The notes under the pieces: generated by a model
Databases searched by the model: none
What the model was told of the DNA's origin: nothing
Seen by the model: the letters and a program-made list of their open reading frames with translations, nothing else
Assembly (NCBI RefSeq): GCF_007786445.1
Contig: NZ_VNJI01000010.1
Coordinates: 1-64,000 of the forward strand
Length of the DNA stretch: 64,000 nt
Reading direction: 5' to 3'
DNA from: Paenibacillus cremeus
Lineage (GTDB): Bacteria; Bacillota; Bacilli; Paenibacillales; NBRC-103111
Shown: one piece after another, positions 1 through 8,802 of the stretch
How the letters are laid out: the number at the start of each line of letters is the position of its first letter
How positions within the stretch are numbered: the first letter of the stretch is position 1
Translations under genes and position numbers: made by a program

Positions 1-82
1 TAACATAAAGTTCGGGTGCCACTGACATCTCTCGAATAAGGGATGTCAGCGTTTCTTTTAAAGAGCTCGCGTACAATTCCAA
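1..82 (-). CDS. Transposase N-terminus (IS4-type, putative), cut by window edge
   Basis: A leftward frame starts at a TTG codon (80-82), preceded by an AGGAGG with 8 bases spacing. It stays open to the edge, giving 27 residues that begin ELYASSLKETLTSL and continue with IREMSVAPELYV. From memory, IS4-group transposases of Paenibacillus start this way, with a short helix followed by 'SPE/APE...V(K)'. The catalytic DDE core would lie outside the window, so activity cannot be judged. It could instead be another small gene; the family call is recognition of a short N-terminus only. Confidence 0.45.
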   Translation of the reverse strand, partial: MELYASSLKETLTSLIREMSVAPELYV

Positions 83-168
83 TGACAAAACCTCCTCGTT
101 TTTCAAGGGGCTTCGCCACATTTATTTAACTGCTTGTCAATACCTATTTCGCATTTTTGCGCAAAAAA

Positions 169-199
169 AGAGCGGGCTATCTTTTCGATAACCTGCTCT
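169..199 (-). terminator. Hairpin terminator in front of the transposase frame
   Basis: A 13-bp stem with G-U pairs (AGAGCGGGCTATC against GATAACCTGCTCT) is followed on the minus strand by a run of seven T. It lies downstream of the amidohydrolase gene and inside the proposed IS end. It would stop leftward readthrough into the transposase gene, a common protection feature of insertion sequences. Confidence 0.65.
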
Positions 200-286
200 T
201 GTTCTTGATTTTGGACACTATGCCTTAACTAAATGACATTGGCCTAAGACCTCCCTCTCTTGCAATTCCTCCCTCGATCACAGGCG

Positions 287-1618
287 TCAAATTCGCTTCA
301 GCAATCGGCTGATGGCCCGATCCGATTCTTTGAGTACCAGCGCTTTATCCACCGTTAAATGCATCCGATCTTCCATCACGATGGTGCCGTTAATGATCAC
401 CGTTTCGACGTCTCCCCGCGTCGCTGAGTACACAATGCGGGAATACAAATCGGTTTCATGCGCCGGATAGGTGTGAAAATCATTCAAATCCAGGAGAATC
501 ACATCCGCCTTTTTCCCTGGCTCGATGCTGCCGATTTCCTCCTCCATGCCCAGCACCTCGGCACCGCCCATCGTGGCCATGCGCAGCACCGTTTTGGCGT
601 TCATCGACGTCGGTCCATGCTGCACCTTTTGCATATAGGCGGTTAAGCGCATTTCCTGAAACATATCGAGATTGTTATTGCACGGCGCGCCGTCCGCCCC
701 CAGCCCGACCTGGATATGACGGCTTAACAAGTCCGGGACCTCCGCAATGCCGGAAGCCAGCTTCAGATTCGAGCCGGGGCAATGCGTGACCTTGACGCCC
801 CGCTCGCGAATAATCCGCTTCTCCTCGTCATCCAACCAGATGCAGTGCGCCAAGATCAAATTCGGCTTCGCGAGTCCGATATGATCCAAATACACGACAT
901 TTCGCATGCCGCGTTCTCGTTCCACCAGCTCGATCTCACCGCGGTTTTCAGAAGCGTGCGTGTGCACCTTTACCCCATAATGCGCGGATAAATCCCTCAC
1001 CTCAGTTAGCAGCGCTTCCGTACAAGACACCACAAACCGGGGACAAAACGCATAGCTGATCCTTCCGCCATCATGCCCATGCCATTGCTCCAGCAGCGCG
1101 ACGCTTTCGTTCAAGGAAGCTTCGGTCTGCTCCAACAGCTCCTTCGGGACGCCCACCCCCTGATCCATCATCACCTTGCCCGACACCGCCCGGATGCCGC
1201 TCTCCGCCATAGCTCGAAACGCCGAAGCCGTATGATTCACCGTCTCCATGTCGAGAATCGTCGTCGTCCCGCTGCGGATCAGCTCTCCAATGCCCAGCAG
1301 CGCCGAGTAATAGACGGATTCCTCATCATGCGCCGCTTCCAGAGGCCAGATCCGCTTTTTCAGCCAATCGAGCAGCTCCATATCGTCCGCCCTTCCGCGG
1401 AACAGGGTTTGACAGAGATGGATATGCGTCTGCACAAAGCCCGGCATTAACACCCGGCCTTTCCCCGAAATTACCCGATCCGCTTGCGGCTCCATGAACT
1501 GTAAATCCGGCGCAACGTAAACGATCCGATCATCCTGAATCCACACATCACCTGTAAAAATATCATCCTCCGCGTTCATCGATACGATGTGCGCTTGCTT
1601 AATGTATAGCTTCGTCAT
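287..1618 (-). CDS. Metal-dependent amidohydrolase, adenosine/guanine-deaminase type
   Basis: 443 residues of the amidohydrolase superfamily (ATZ/TRZ, MtaD/DadD-like branch) that deaminates purine-type substrates in the cytoplasm. Visible metal ligands and motifs in order: HIH near residue 65 (TH-I-HLCQTLFRG), HTHASEN, LAHCIW, HCPGSNLKLASG and GADGAPCNNNLDM. The closest named activities are 5'-deoxyadenosine, S-adenosylhomocysteine or 8-oxoguanine deamination; the sequence alone does not separate them. The ATG is preceded by GGAGGAGG at a rather long spacing. It lies 54 bases downstream of a PucR-type regulator on the same strand, which points to purine salvage or catabolism. Length is normal for the family. 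Confidence 0.85.
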   Translation of the reverse strand: MTKLYIKQAHIVSMNAEDDIFTGDVWIQDDRIVYVAPDLQFMEPQADRVISGKGRVLMPGFVQTHIHLCQTLFRGRADDMELLDWLKKRIWPLEAAHDEESVYYSALLGIGELIRSGTTTILDMETVNHTASAFRAMAESGIRAVSGKVMMDQGVGVPKELLEQTEASLNESVALLEQWHGHDGGRISYAFCPRFVVSCTEALLTEVRDLSAHYGVKVHTHASENRGEIELVERERGMRNVVYLDHIGLAKPNLILAHCIWLDDEEKRIIRERGVKVTHCPGSNLKLASGIAEVPDLLSRHIQVGLGADGAPCNNNLDMFQEMRLTAYMQKVQHGPTSMNAKTVLRMATMGGAEVLGMEEEIGSIEPGKKADVILLDLNDFHTYPAHETDLYSRIVYSATRGDVETVIINGTIVMEDRMHLTVDKALVLKESDRAISRLLKRI

Positions 1619-1672
1619 GGGTGTATTCGGCCTCCTCCGCTTTGACGGCTCTGGCCGGTCTCCTTGCTAGAG

Positions 1673-3262
1673 CTAGGTTGCTTTCAGCATTCGCCGAAAC
1701 AGGAAGACCAGCTTCAGCCGCAGCAAATCATTGATCGTCTTGTAATCGACCTGGAGCAGCTCACTGATTTTCTCCAGCCGATAGGCGGCGGTATTGCGAT
1801 GAATGTATAACAGCTTCGCCGTTTCATTCACTTGCCCGTCGCTGTCGATGAACGTTTCAAGCGTACGCAGCATTTCGCCGGAATAGTCCGGATCCTTGCC
1901 GAGCAGCGGCTCCAGCACCTCGTTACAGAATACCCGCATGCGCTCCTCCGGCATGTGCTGGAACAAATAGGCCAATTCCACGGACTCAAACTGCACAATT
2001 GGATCGCTAAGCGCAAGACGCATAGCAAGCTTTTCCGTCTCTACGCACTCGCGGTAGGCATCCTGGAGCGCCTCGGGCTTACTTTTTTTATTGCTGACCG
2101 AAAGCCGCAGCACCGTCTCGCCGCCGCGACCGCTGATGACCCCCTTCACACACCGCTCGAGCAGCTCCGGCAGCTTGTTGTTCCCGGCGAAGGCATCGGC
2201 AGGGAAGAGCGACAGCACCCCCTCGTCAAGGTAAAAATGAATCACCTTCAAATCCTTCATCTCCGGGTGGTATTGAAGCTCCTCCCGAAGCTCACGCAGC
2301 AGCTTTTGCCCGACATTCCCGTGAAGCCCTTCCGCTACGGTCGCCAGCACGCATTGATATGGACCGCCCAGCATGGGGATACCCAGCTTCTCGGCGCCAT
2401 CCAGAAGCGCATTGAGCGTGCCGCCCCCCTTCAAATACCGGGCCATCAGTGTGCCCAGATCATGCTGTACGGAATGCTCCATATACTCTTTATATATGAA
2501 GCCCATATGGTAAGAAATGATCTCCGCCGCCTGATGAAACAGCCCTTCTTCGACTTTTAGCACCTGCTCGGCCGGAGGGTAAAACAAGGCATAGCCGAGA
2601 CACTCCTCCTTCTCGCCCAGAGGGATGCGATAATATCTCCCATCCTCGGTGTAAATCCACTGACTAACCTCCCGCCAGGGAAAGCCGCGCAAGAGCTGCG
2701 CCTCACTGAACGGTGTGGAATTGAAGACGAGCTGCCCTCGGGACCCGACCACTGCGATCGGGTAGCCGATAATGCCCAGAATCGTATGAAAAAGGCTGCT
2801 GAATGGATCCGGCTTCAATGCGAATTGCATGAGCTTCTTTTGTTTATCGAGGACAGAATGGAGCATTTTCGTGCTGCGCTGCAGCTCGGCGTGAAACAAC
2901 CCGCTCATTTGATCGGAAAAGGTGAATTGAAACGGAAGCTCAATTAGAGGAAACGAGAGTCGATCGGCCTCTTCCAAGATAGGCTCCGGCACATCGGACC
3001 AGAAGCGGCCCAGCTTGATCCCAAGGCCTGCCGAGCCTCGTTCGTTCAGCTTACGCAGCAGATGGATCGCATCCGCCGGGCGGTCTTTGATCAAGTAGGC
3101 GGTGGTAAACAGCATTTCCCCATCCTTGATCCAGTCCGTAATATCGGGGGCATCCATCACGTTGACGGATTTCACGATCCGGCCGGTACCGGAACGTCCC
3201 GCTACGAGCTTCCCCTCAGACAGCGGATAAATCGATAACGCTTGTTCGACAGTCAGATGCAT
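1673..3262 (-). CDS. PucR-family transcriptional regulator
   Basis: 529 residues with the PucR layout: an N-terminal purine-catabolism-regulator-type domain (about 1-125, beginning LTVEQAL), a central GGDEF-like or sensor region, and a C-terminal helix-turn-helix of the HTH_30 type (about 460-520: LETFIDSDGQVNETAKLL, then HRNTAAYRLEKI). In Bacillus the founding member controls purine degradation. A strong GGGAGGGAG site precedes the ATG. The purine-type amidohydrolase follows on the same strand, so the pair is probably one operon with the regulator sensing the pathway. Family is clear; the ligand is inferred from context. Confidence 0.9.
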   Translation of the reverse strand: MHLTVEQALSIYPLSEGKLVAGRSGTGRIVKSVNVMDAPDITDWIKDGEMLFTTAYLIKDRPADAIHLLRKLNERGSAGLGIKLGRFWSDVPEPILEEADRLSFPLIELPFQFTFSDQMSGLFHAELQRSTKMLHSVLDKQKKLMQFALKPDPFSSLFHTILGIIGYPIAVVGSRGQLVFNSTPFSEAQLLRGFPWREVSQWIYTEDGRYYRIPLGEKEECLGYALFYPPAEQVLKVEEGLFHQAAEIISYHMGFIYKEYMEHSVQHDLGTLMARYLKGGGTLNALLDGAEKLGIPMLGGPYQCVLATVAEGLHGNVGQKLLRELREELQYHPEMKDLKVIHFYLDEGVLSLFPADAFAGNNKLPELLERCVKGVISGRGGETVLRLSVSNKKSKPEALQDAYRECVETEKLAMRLALSDPIVQFESVELAYLFQHMPEERMRVFCNEVLEPLLGKDPDYSGEMLRTLETFIDSDGQVNETAKLLYIHRNTAAYRLEKISELLQVDYKTINDLLRLKLVFLFRRMLKAT

Positions 3263-3532
3263 AGCCTCTCCCTCCCTGGTCTAGCGTGCACTTTCAATCG
3301 ATGGTCGTATGGGATAGCTGCTAATCTTTCGTTATGTACATAATTGCGTGATGTTTTATTACATTATAAAACGAATCTTCGGATTCTTCAATACTTTTAT
3401 GTTAGTTTTTATGACATTTAACGAACATTAAACATTCATTTTACTGTAATCTTATGGAATTCACACCCAAACACCCTTTTATACGCAAAAAAAGACCGGC
3501 TCCCCGATCAAGAGAAGACGATCTTCCATTCC

Positions 3533-4756
3533 TTATGAAGCCTTTCTATCCCTTGCAGCTTGCAGCCCGCTCGTGCTTCGGCGTTTAAACCAATACACCG
3601 TAAACCCCGTCGCTACCATTCCAAGGATGCCTGCAAAATAAAACCCGCTGCGCAGCCCGGCCCATTCATTCAGCCCACCGGCTAAGAACGGCCCGGCAAA
3701 CATCCCCACCGCATACACCGCTTGGTAAAATCCCATGGCTGTAGCGCGCTTTTGCTGCGGAATGTGCTCAATCGAAAGGCCCAGCAGCAGAGGAAAATGC
3801 AGCCCCTGGAAAAACCCATTGAACGCCTGGGTTGCCACCAGCAGCGGATACGACGAGACCATCGAGATGGAGGCGGAACAGATGCTGCTCATCACGAAGC
3901 CGATCAACACCAAATTCCACGCACCAAACCGCGGCGCAAGCACCCGACCTGTAATGAAGGAGCTGATCGCATGCGGGAGCATAAACGCGAGTACAAGCCA
4001 CGTCAGTCCCAGCTCATCCGCTCCCAACGTGAGCGCATAGGACGGGGTGAAGCCGAACATGGTGATAAACAGCACGCTGTGCGCCAGAATCGACAGCAAG
4101 GATACTTTCCAGAGCAGCCGATCGCGCATGACCGGCATCAGGTCGCTGAACTGCATCGGAAGCCGGTCCGACGCCCCCCGCGGCTCTTTTAGAAAAATGG
4201 CCAGCAGTACGCCAGCTAATCCCATCGCGCCTCCCGTCCAGAAGGTCGTGTTCCAGCCCCCGATCTTTACGAGAAAGCCGCTCAAGCTCATCCCGATCAT
4301 CTGCCCTGCCGCGATCATAAGGCTAATCGTGCCCATCGCGCGGGTAGCCTGTCAGGGCCGATACATGCTCGCGTACATGACCGTATACGCCGACCAGGTG
4401 GATGCCCCGACGCCGGTCATAATGCGCCCCAGCAGCGCCCAGCCGACCTGCTCGCCGAAGACGAAGCAGACGCACCCGAGCGCAATCGTCAGCACGCCGA
4501 GCACGATGTAGGGCTTGCGCCGCTTCATCCGATCCGATGCGATTCCAATCGGCAGACGCAGCAAAATTTGTGTCAGGCCGTAGCTGCCCAGCACCACGCC
4601 CACCATGCTATAAGAAGCGCCGATATGCTCCAAGTACGGGGACAATACCGGCACGTACACGTACATCGAAGACCAGTACAGCAGGGTAACCAGTACAAAA
4701 ATGGCATGATTCCCACGCCCTGCTGCCGGGGTCCGTTCCGCTAACGGATCATTCAT
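3533..4756 (-). pseudogene. MFS transporter interrupted by an in-frame TGA
   Basis: The frame starts at an ATG (4754-4756) behind GGAGGAG and encodes a 12-helix major-facilitator transporter of normal size (about 407 codons). It contains a TGA at 4352-4354. Both sides of the stop stay in one frame: upstream ends ...VMYASMYRP, downstream continues QATRAMGTISLM, the usual sequence after helix 4. One substitution (for example GGA or CGA to TGA) explains it. Without readthrough the product would stop after about four helices. The substrate is unknown. It is 22 bases behind the SDR gene, in the same transcription unit. A sequencing error is the main alternative. Confidence 0.85.
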
Positions 4757-4778
4757 GACAATGCTCCTCCGGCCCAAA

Positions 4779-5549
4779 TTAAAATCCGTAAATCGTCATG
4801 CCGCCGTCTACGAACAGCGTTTGACCCGTGATATAGCTAGCTGCATCCGAGGACAGAAACACCACCGGCCCTACCAAATCCGGCAGCTCCCCGATTCGTT
4901 TCAGCGGGGTGCGCGCCAGCACTTCACTAACAAACTGCTCGTCCGCCAGCAGCTTTTCGGTTAGCGGCGTTTTGAAGTACCATGGCCCGATCGCATTGAC
5001 ACGAATGCCGAATTTCCCCCACTCCAGTGCTAAAATTTTGGTCATCTGGATCAAAGCAGCTTTGGTCGAGCCATATACGACTCCAGTCCGCAGAGCCATA
5101 TGTCCGCCTACCGAGGAAATGTTAATGATCGATCCGCCGCCGCTTTCCTTCATGTGCGCTCCCAGCGTTTGCGACAATAGGAACGCTGATTTCAGGTTCG
5201 TCTGCATAATGGTTTCCCATTCTTCTTCCGTCACGTCCAGTGCGGGAGTGCGAATGTTCATCCCGGCATTGTTGATCAGGATGTCCACTTTACCCGCCCA
5301 TGCGATCGCCTTCTCGGCCGAGCGGTGCAGCTGCTCCCGCGAAGTGATATCCGTAGGCAGCGCCAGCGCCTTGCGGCCTACTTTTTCAATCTCAGCGACC
5401 GTGCCGGCGAGATCACTTTCCGTACGCGCCAGCACGGCTACATCGGCCCCCGCTTCAGCCAGTCCGATCGCCAGCGCTTTACCGATCCCGCGGCCCGCGC
5501 CCGTGACCATCGCTTTCTTGCCTTCCAATCCGAATGATGGTAAAAACAT
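4779..5549 (-). CDS. SDR-family oxidoreductase
   Basis: 256 residues of a classical short-chain dehydrogenase/reductase acting on NAD(P)H. The Rossmann glycine motif TGAGRGIG lies near residue 13, followed by NNAG near 90, the catalytic Ser in the NISSVGG region, and YGSTKAA (YxxxK) near 155. The C-terminal DGGMT motif typical of 3-oxoacyl-ACP reductase or gluconate 5-dehydrogenase-like members is present. The start was placed at the ATG behind GGAGGAGAACAGC rather than 15 codons upstream. It is followed closely by the broken MFS gene and preceded by an iron alcohol dehydrogenase, suggesting a small polyol or sugar-acid locus. The substrate is not identifiable. Confidence 0.9.
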   Translation of the reverse strand: MFLPSFGLEGKKAMVTGAGRGIGKALAIGLAEAGADVAVLARTESDLAGTVAEIEKVGRKALALPTDITSREQLHRSAEKAIAWAGKVDILINNAGMNIRTPALDVTEEEWETIMQTNLKSAFLLSQTLGAHMKESGGGSIINISSVGGHMALRTGVVYGSTKAALIQMTKILALEWGKFGIRVNAIGPWYFKTPLTEKLLADEQFVSEVLARTPLKRIGELPDLVGPVVFLSSDAASYITGQTLFVDGGMTIYGF

Positions 5550-5597
5550 GCTGTTCTCCTCCTTGGTCACCCAACTGCTATTTTGCCCAGACAAAAG

Positions 5598-5627
5598 CGC
5601 TGCCCTCCGTTTAGACGGAAGACAGCG
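5598..5627 (-). terminator. Weak hairpin between alcohol dehydrogenase and SDR genes
   Basis: An imperfect stem (CGCTG..TCCGT against ACGGA..CAGCG) followed on the minus strand by four T. It may end or attenuate the alcohol dehydrogenase transcript ahead of the SDR gene. Confidence 0.4.
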
Positions 5628-5656
5628 ACAGTGGATTGCTTTGCTGCTAATGCTAA

Positions 5657-6826
5657 TTACAAGCTCATTTCCAAAATCGCCCGTACATCCTGCTCCGCCA
5701 GCTTCTTAAACGAGCCTACCGGGTGGAAGCGGACGGTTTCCTTCGCCATCTGATCCAGATGCTCTGCGCCAATGCCCAGATCGGCTAAACGCGCTGGCGC
5801 ACCGATGCGGCTGAAATAATCCCGTGTCGCTTGAATGCCCGCCAAGGCAATCTCTTCGTCGGACTTGCCGTTCGGATCTACGCCCCACACTCGAACAGCG
5901 AATTGAACAAACCGGTCAATCCGCTCGCGATAAACGTATTTCATCCAGTTCGGGAATAGAATCGCCAGGCCCGCCGCATGCGCAATATCATAGATCGCGC
6001 TGACTTCATGCTCGATCATGTGCGTCGCCCAGTCATTCTGCATTCCGACGCTGATCATACCGCCGTTGAGCGCATATGTACCGCAGAGCATAATGTTCGC
6101 GCGCGCCGCATAGTTGGTCGGCTCCTTCAGCGCCAGCTCCGCATTCTCGATGACCGTTTGCAGTATGGATTCGCACAAACGCTCCTGCAGTGGAGTATCG
6201 GTAGTCAAGCTGAAGTACTGCTCGAACACGTGGGACATCATATCCACCGCGCCGTTGACGGTTTGATCCGCCGGTACCGTGTAGGTCAGCGTAGGGTCCA
6301 AAATCGAAAATTTCGGGTATGCGTAGATGCTTCCGAACGCTTTTTTCAGCTGATGCTCCCAGTCGGTAATGACCGCACTGCCGTTCATCTCGGAGCCGGT
6401 AGCCGACAGCGTAAGCACCGCTCCAAGCGGCAATGCGCCGCGAATTTCCGCTTTGCGCATCAAGAAATCCCACACGTCGCCTTCATAAGGAACGCCGACC
6501 GCGACCGCCTTCGCCGCATCGATGACACTGCCGCCGCCGACGGCCAAGATGAAATCGACATTTTCCGAACGGCACAGCTCGATGCCTTTGCGAACGGTGC
6601 TAACCCGCGGATTCGGCTCCACGCCTGGCAGCTCAACCACCTTCGCGCCGATTTCCTGAAGCTGCTTGATGACGCGGTCGTAGAGGCCGCTCTTTTTGAT
6701 GCTGCCCCCGCCGTAGATGAGCAATACGCTTTTCGCGCCCACACTGGCTAGTTGCTGCCCCACGGTATCCGCCGTACCTTCACCGAATATAATTTGGGTC
6801 GGATTATAAAAACGAAACGAATTCAT
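5657..6826 (-). CDS. Iron-containing alcohol dehydrogenase (BDH/YugJ-YugK type)
   Basis: 389 residues of the group III iron-dependent alcohol dehydrogenases, butanol dehydrogenase branch. The NAD(P) binding GGGSVIDAAKA is near residue 95. The metal-binding histidines lie in HMIEHEVSA and DIAHAAGLAIL around 250-270. Such enzymes interconvert aldehydes and alcohols in the cytoplasm. The start was set at the ATG behind AGGAGGGTAACG (residue 27 of the longest frame), which leaves the usual N-terminus NSFRFYNPTQIIFG. A hairpin separates it from the SDR gene downstream, so the two may be only partly coupled. Confidence 0.92.
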   Translation of the reverse strand: MNSFRFYNPTQIIFGEGTADTVGQQLASVGAKSVLLIYGGGSIKKSGLYDRVIKQLQEIGAKVVELPGVEPNPRVSTVRKGIELCRSENVDFILAVGGGSVIDAAKAVAVGVPYEGDVWDFLMRKAEIRGALPLGAVLTLSATGSEMNGSAVITDWEHQLKKAFGSIYAYPKFSILDPTLTYTVPADQTVNGAVDMMSHVFEQYFSLTTDTPLQERLCESILQTVIENAELALKEPTNYAARANIMLCGTYALNGGMISVGMQNDWATHMIEHEVSAIYDIAHAAGLAILFPNWMKYVYRERIDRFVQFAVRVWGVDPNGKSDEEIALAGIQATRDYFSRIGAPARLADLGIGAEHLDQMAKETVRFHPVGSFKKLAEQDVRAILEMSL

Positions 6827-6916
6827 CGTTACCCTCCTGTATGGTTGAGACCAATTATTGACACAACGTACATTATACCCATCTGGCAGCGGAATGAAAA
6901 TCACTGAAAAAAGCTA

Positions 6917-6945
6917 CAGCTGCTTACCTGAAGGTAAGTAAGCTG
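6917..6945 (-). terminator. Rho-independent terminator of the alpha-glucosidase gene
   Basis: A 12-13 bp stem (CAGCTGCTTACC / GGTAAGTAAGCTG, one bulge) with loop TGAA. On the minus strand it is followed closely by TTTTTT. It lies just after the glucosidase stop codon. Confidence 0.75.
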
Positions 6946-6953
6946 ACCCAAGT

Positions 6954-8642
6954 TCAAAGTTTATAGACTCTAGCTTCATACGGCCGCAGCATGAAGGATG
7001 GCTCCAGCTCCAGCGCCGCCGGTTCCACCTCATAGTTCCCGAGCAGCAGCTCTGCACCCTTTGCGGACAACGCATCAGGCCAGCGCATCGTCGTCACGTG
7101 CTCCGTGAAGTTGCATACGATCAGCAGCCTCTCGTCGCCAAGCTTACGGACATAGGCATAAATGCGCTCATCCTCCGGCATCAGCAGCTCATAGCTTCCA
7201 TACACCGCGACCTCCTCCGCCTTACGGAGCGCAATCAGCCGCTTGTAATAATGGAGGATGGAATGAGGATCCGCCTCCTGACGTTCCACGTTAATCTGCT
7301 CATAATTCGGATTGACTTCGATCCATGGCTCATGGCTGGAAAAGCCGGCGTAGCGCTCACCAGACCACTGCATCGGGGTACGCGCATTGTCACGTCCTTG
7401 GGCATAGATCGCTTCGCGAATATCACGAAACGTCTTACCCACCGCGTCCGCCTCACGGTATAAATTCATAATCTCGACATCACGATACTGGTGGATCTCC
7501 TCGAACTGCACATTCGTCATGCCGATTTCCTGACCTTGATAAATGTAAGGCGTCCCTTGCATCAGCATGAAGCAGGTGGCGAGCATTTTCGCGGACGCGT
7601 CGTGATACTTGCCGTCATTTCCAAACCGAGAGACGGAACGCGGCACATCGTGGTTTTCAAGGAACAATGCGTTCCAGCCCCGCCCTTCAAGCCCAACCTG
7701 CCATTTGGATAAAATGTGCTTCAGCTCGGACAGCTTCCACTCGGGGTTATAATCCCACTTGCCGCCGGGGCCGTGATCCACCGACATGTGCTCGAACTGA
7801 AACATCATATTAAAGACACCGTTCGTCTCCCCGACGAAATCCTCGGCCTGATCCAGCTCCACGCCATTAGCCTCTCCGACCGTCATAATGTTGTAGTTGC
7901 GGAACGTCGTGTCGCGCAGCTCGCGCAAATAATCCAGAATTCCCTCCCGGTTACGATGTCCATCCCACGATGGAACAAACAGCTTCTTGTTCGGATTCGG
8001 TAGATCCGGCAGCCCCTTAATCTTCTTGATGTGCGTAATCGCATCGATGCGAAAGCCGTCGATCCCTTTATCCAGCCACCAGTTGATCATCTTGTACAGC
8101 TCGCCGCGTACCTCTTCATTTTCCCAGTTCAAATCCGGCTGCCTCGTGGAGAACAGATGCATGTAATATTCGCCGGTCTGCTTATCGAACTGCCAGGCGG
8201 AACCGCCGAAGATGGATTCCCAGTTGTTCGGCTCTCTCCCGTGGGGCTTTCCTGCTCTCCAAATGTAATAATCGCGTTTCGGATTGGTTTTGGAGCTGCG
8301 TGACTCCACGAACCAAGGATGCTCATCGGAGGTGTGGTTAATGACCAGGTCCATAATGATCCGAATTCCGCGGCGGTGCGCCTCAGCGAGCAGCTCGTCA
8401 AACTCGGCCATCGTGCCGAATTCCTCCATAATCGCGCAGTAATCGCTAATATCGTAGCCGTTGTCATCATTGGGCGATTGGTAGATCGGGCATATCCAGA
8501 TCACATCGATCCCCAGCTCCTTCAAATAATCCAGCTTCCCTAGGATCCCCTTCAAATCGCCGACGCCGTCACCACTGCTATCCATAAAGCTGCGCGGATA
8601 AATTTGATACACGACGCTCTCTTTCCACCATACTTTGTTCAT
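6954..8642 (-). CDS. GH13 alpha-glucosidase (oligo-1,6-glucosidase family)
   Basis: 562-residue cytoplasmic GH13 enzyme that cleaves glucose from short alpha-glucans. Catalytic residues are all present: nucleophile D200 in GFRIDAI, acid/base E257 in VGEANG and transition-state stabiliser D332 in LENHDVPR; INHTSDEH of conserved region I is near 101. The residue after the nucleophile is Ala. In this family Ala is associated with alpha-1,4 (maltase) preference and Val with alpha-1,6 (isomaltase), so a maltase-like activity is inferred. No signal peptide. The ATG is behind GAGGAGATTACCGCA. No maltose transporter is adjacent, so it appears monocistronic. Confidence 0.95.
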   Translation of the reverse strand: MNKVWWKESVVYQIYPRSFMDSSGDGVGDLKGILGKLDYLKELGIDVIWICPIYQSPNDDNGYDISDYCAIMEEFGTMAEFDELLAEAHRRGIRIIMDLVINHTSDEHPWFVESRSSKTNPKRDYYIWRAGKPHGREPNNWESIFGGSAWQFDKQTGEYYMHLFSTRQPDLNWENEEVRGELYKMINWWLDKGIDGFRIDAITHIKKIKGLPDLPNPNKKLFVPSWDGHRNREGILDYLRELRDTTFRNYNIMTVGEANGVELDQAEDFVGETNGVFNMMFQFEHMSVDHGPGGKWDYNPEWKLSELKHILSKWQVGLEGRGWNALFLENHDVPRSVSRFGNDGKYHDASAKMLATCFMLMQGTPYIYQGQEIGMTNVQFEEIHQYRDVEIMNLYREADAVGKTFRDIREAIYAQGRDNARTPMQWSGERYAGFSSHEPWIEVNPNYEQINVERQEADPHSILHYYKRLIALRKAEEVAVYGSYELLMPEDERIYAYVRKLGDERLLIVCNFTEHVTTMRWPDALSAKGAELLLGNYEVEPAALELEPSFMLRPYEARVYKL

Positions 8643-8753
8643 TGCGGTAATCTCCTCATTTTGGTTGATGAGGTATATGGTACCCAGTTGATGCCTTCGT
8701 CACAACCAACGCGGTTGACCAAATTGGTGGCGAATATTGCACCGCATATAAAA

Positions 8754-8794
8754 AAGCCCCGAGATCCGGCCTGCAAAGGCCAACCTCCGAGCTT
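8754..8794 (-). terminator. Terminator downstream of the DUF2264 gene
   Basis: An imperfect hairpin (AAGC-CCGAG..GGCC / GGCC..CTCCG-GCTT) just after the DUF2264 stop, followed on the minus strand by TTTTTTAT. Confidence 0.55.
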
Positions 8795-8802
8795 CAATTC
8801 GG

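Larger units (their letters stand above)
1..240 (-). mobile_element. Right end of a probable IS4-type insertion sequence (partial)
   Basis: This stretch holds the start of a leftward reading frame resembling IS4-type transposases (1-82), an insulating hairpin in front of it (169-199), and a terminal-repeat-like string at about 221-240 (TGCCTTAACTAAATGACATT). From memory, strings of the AATGTCATTAAGTTAAG type sit at the ends of many Bacillota IS4-group elements. The left end lies outside the window, so neither the matching inverted repeat nor a target duplication can be checked. The inferred boundary lies about 46 bases past the stop of the amidohydrolase gene. Confidence 0.42.

Noticed and set aside
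4340..4360. TGA in the MFS gene as a selenocysteine or programmed readthrough codon
   Set aside because: MFS transporters are not selenoproteins, there is no recognisable SECIS-like structure, and the position needs no special residue. A nonsense mutation or sequencing error is simpler.
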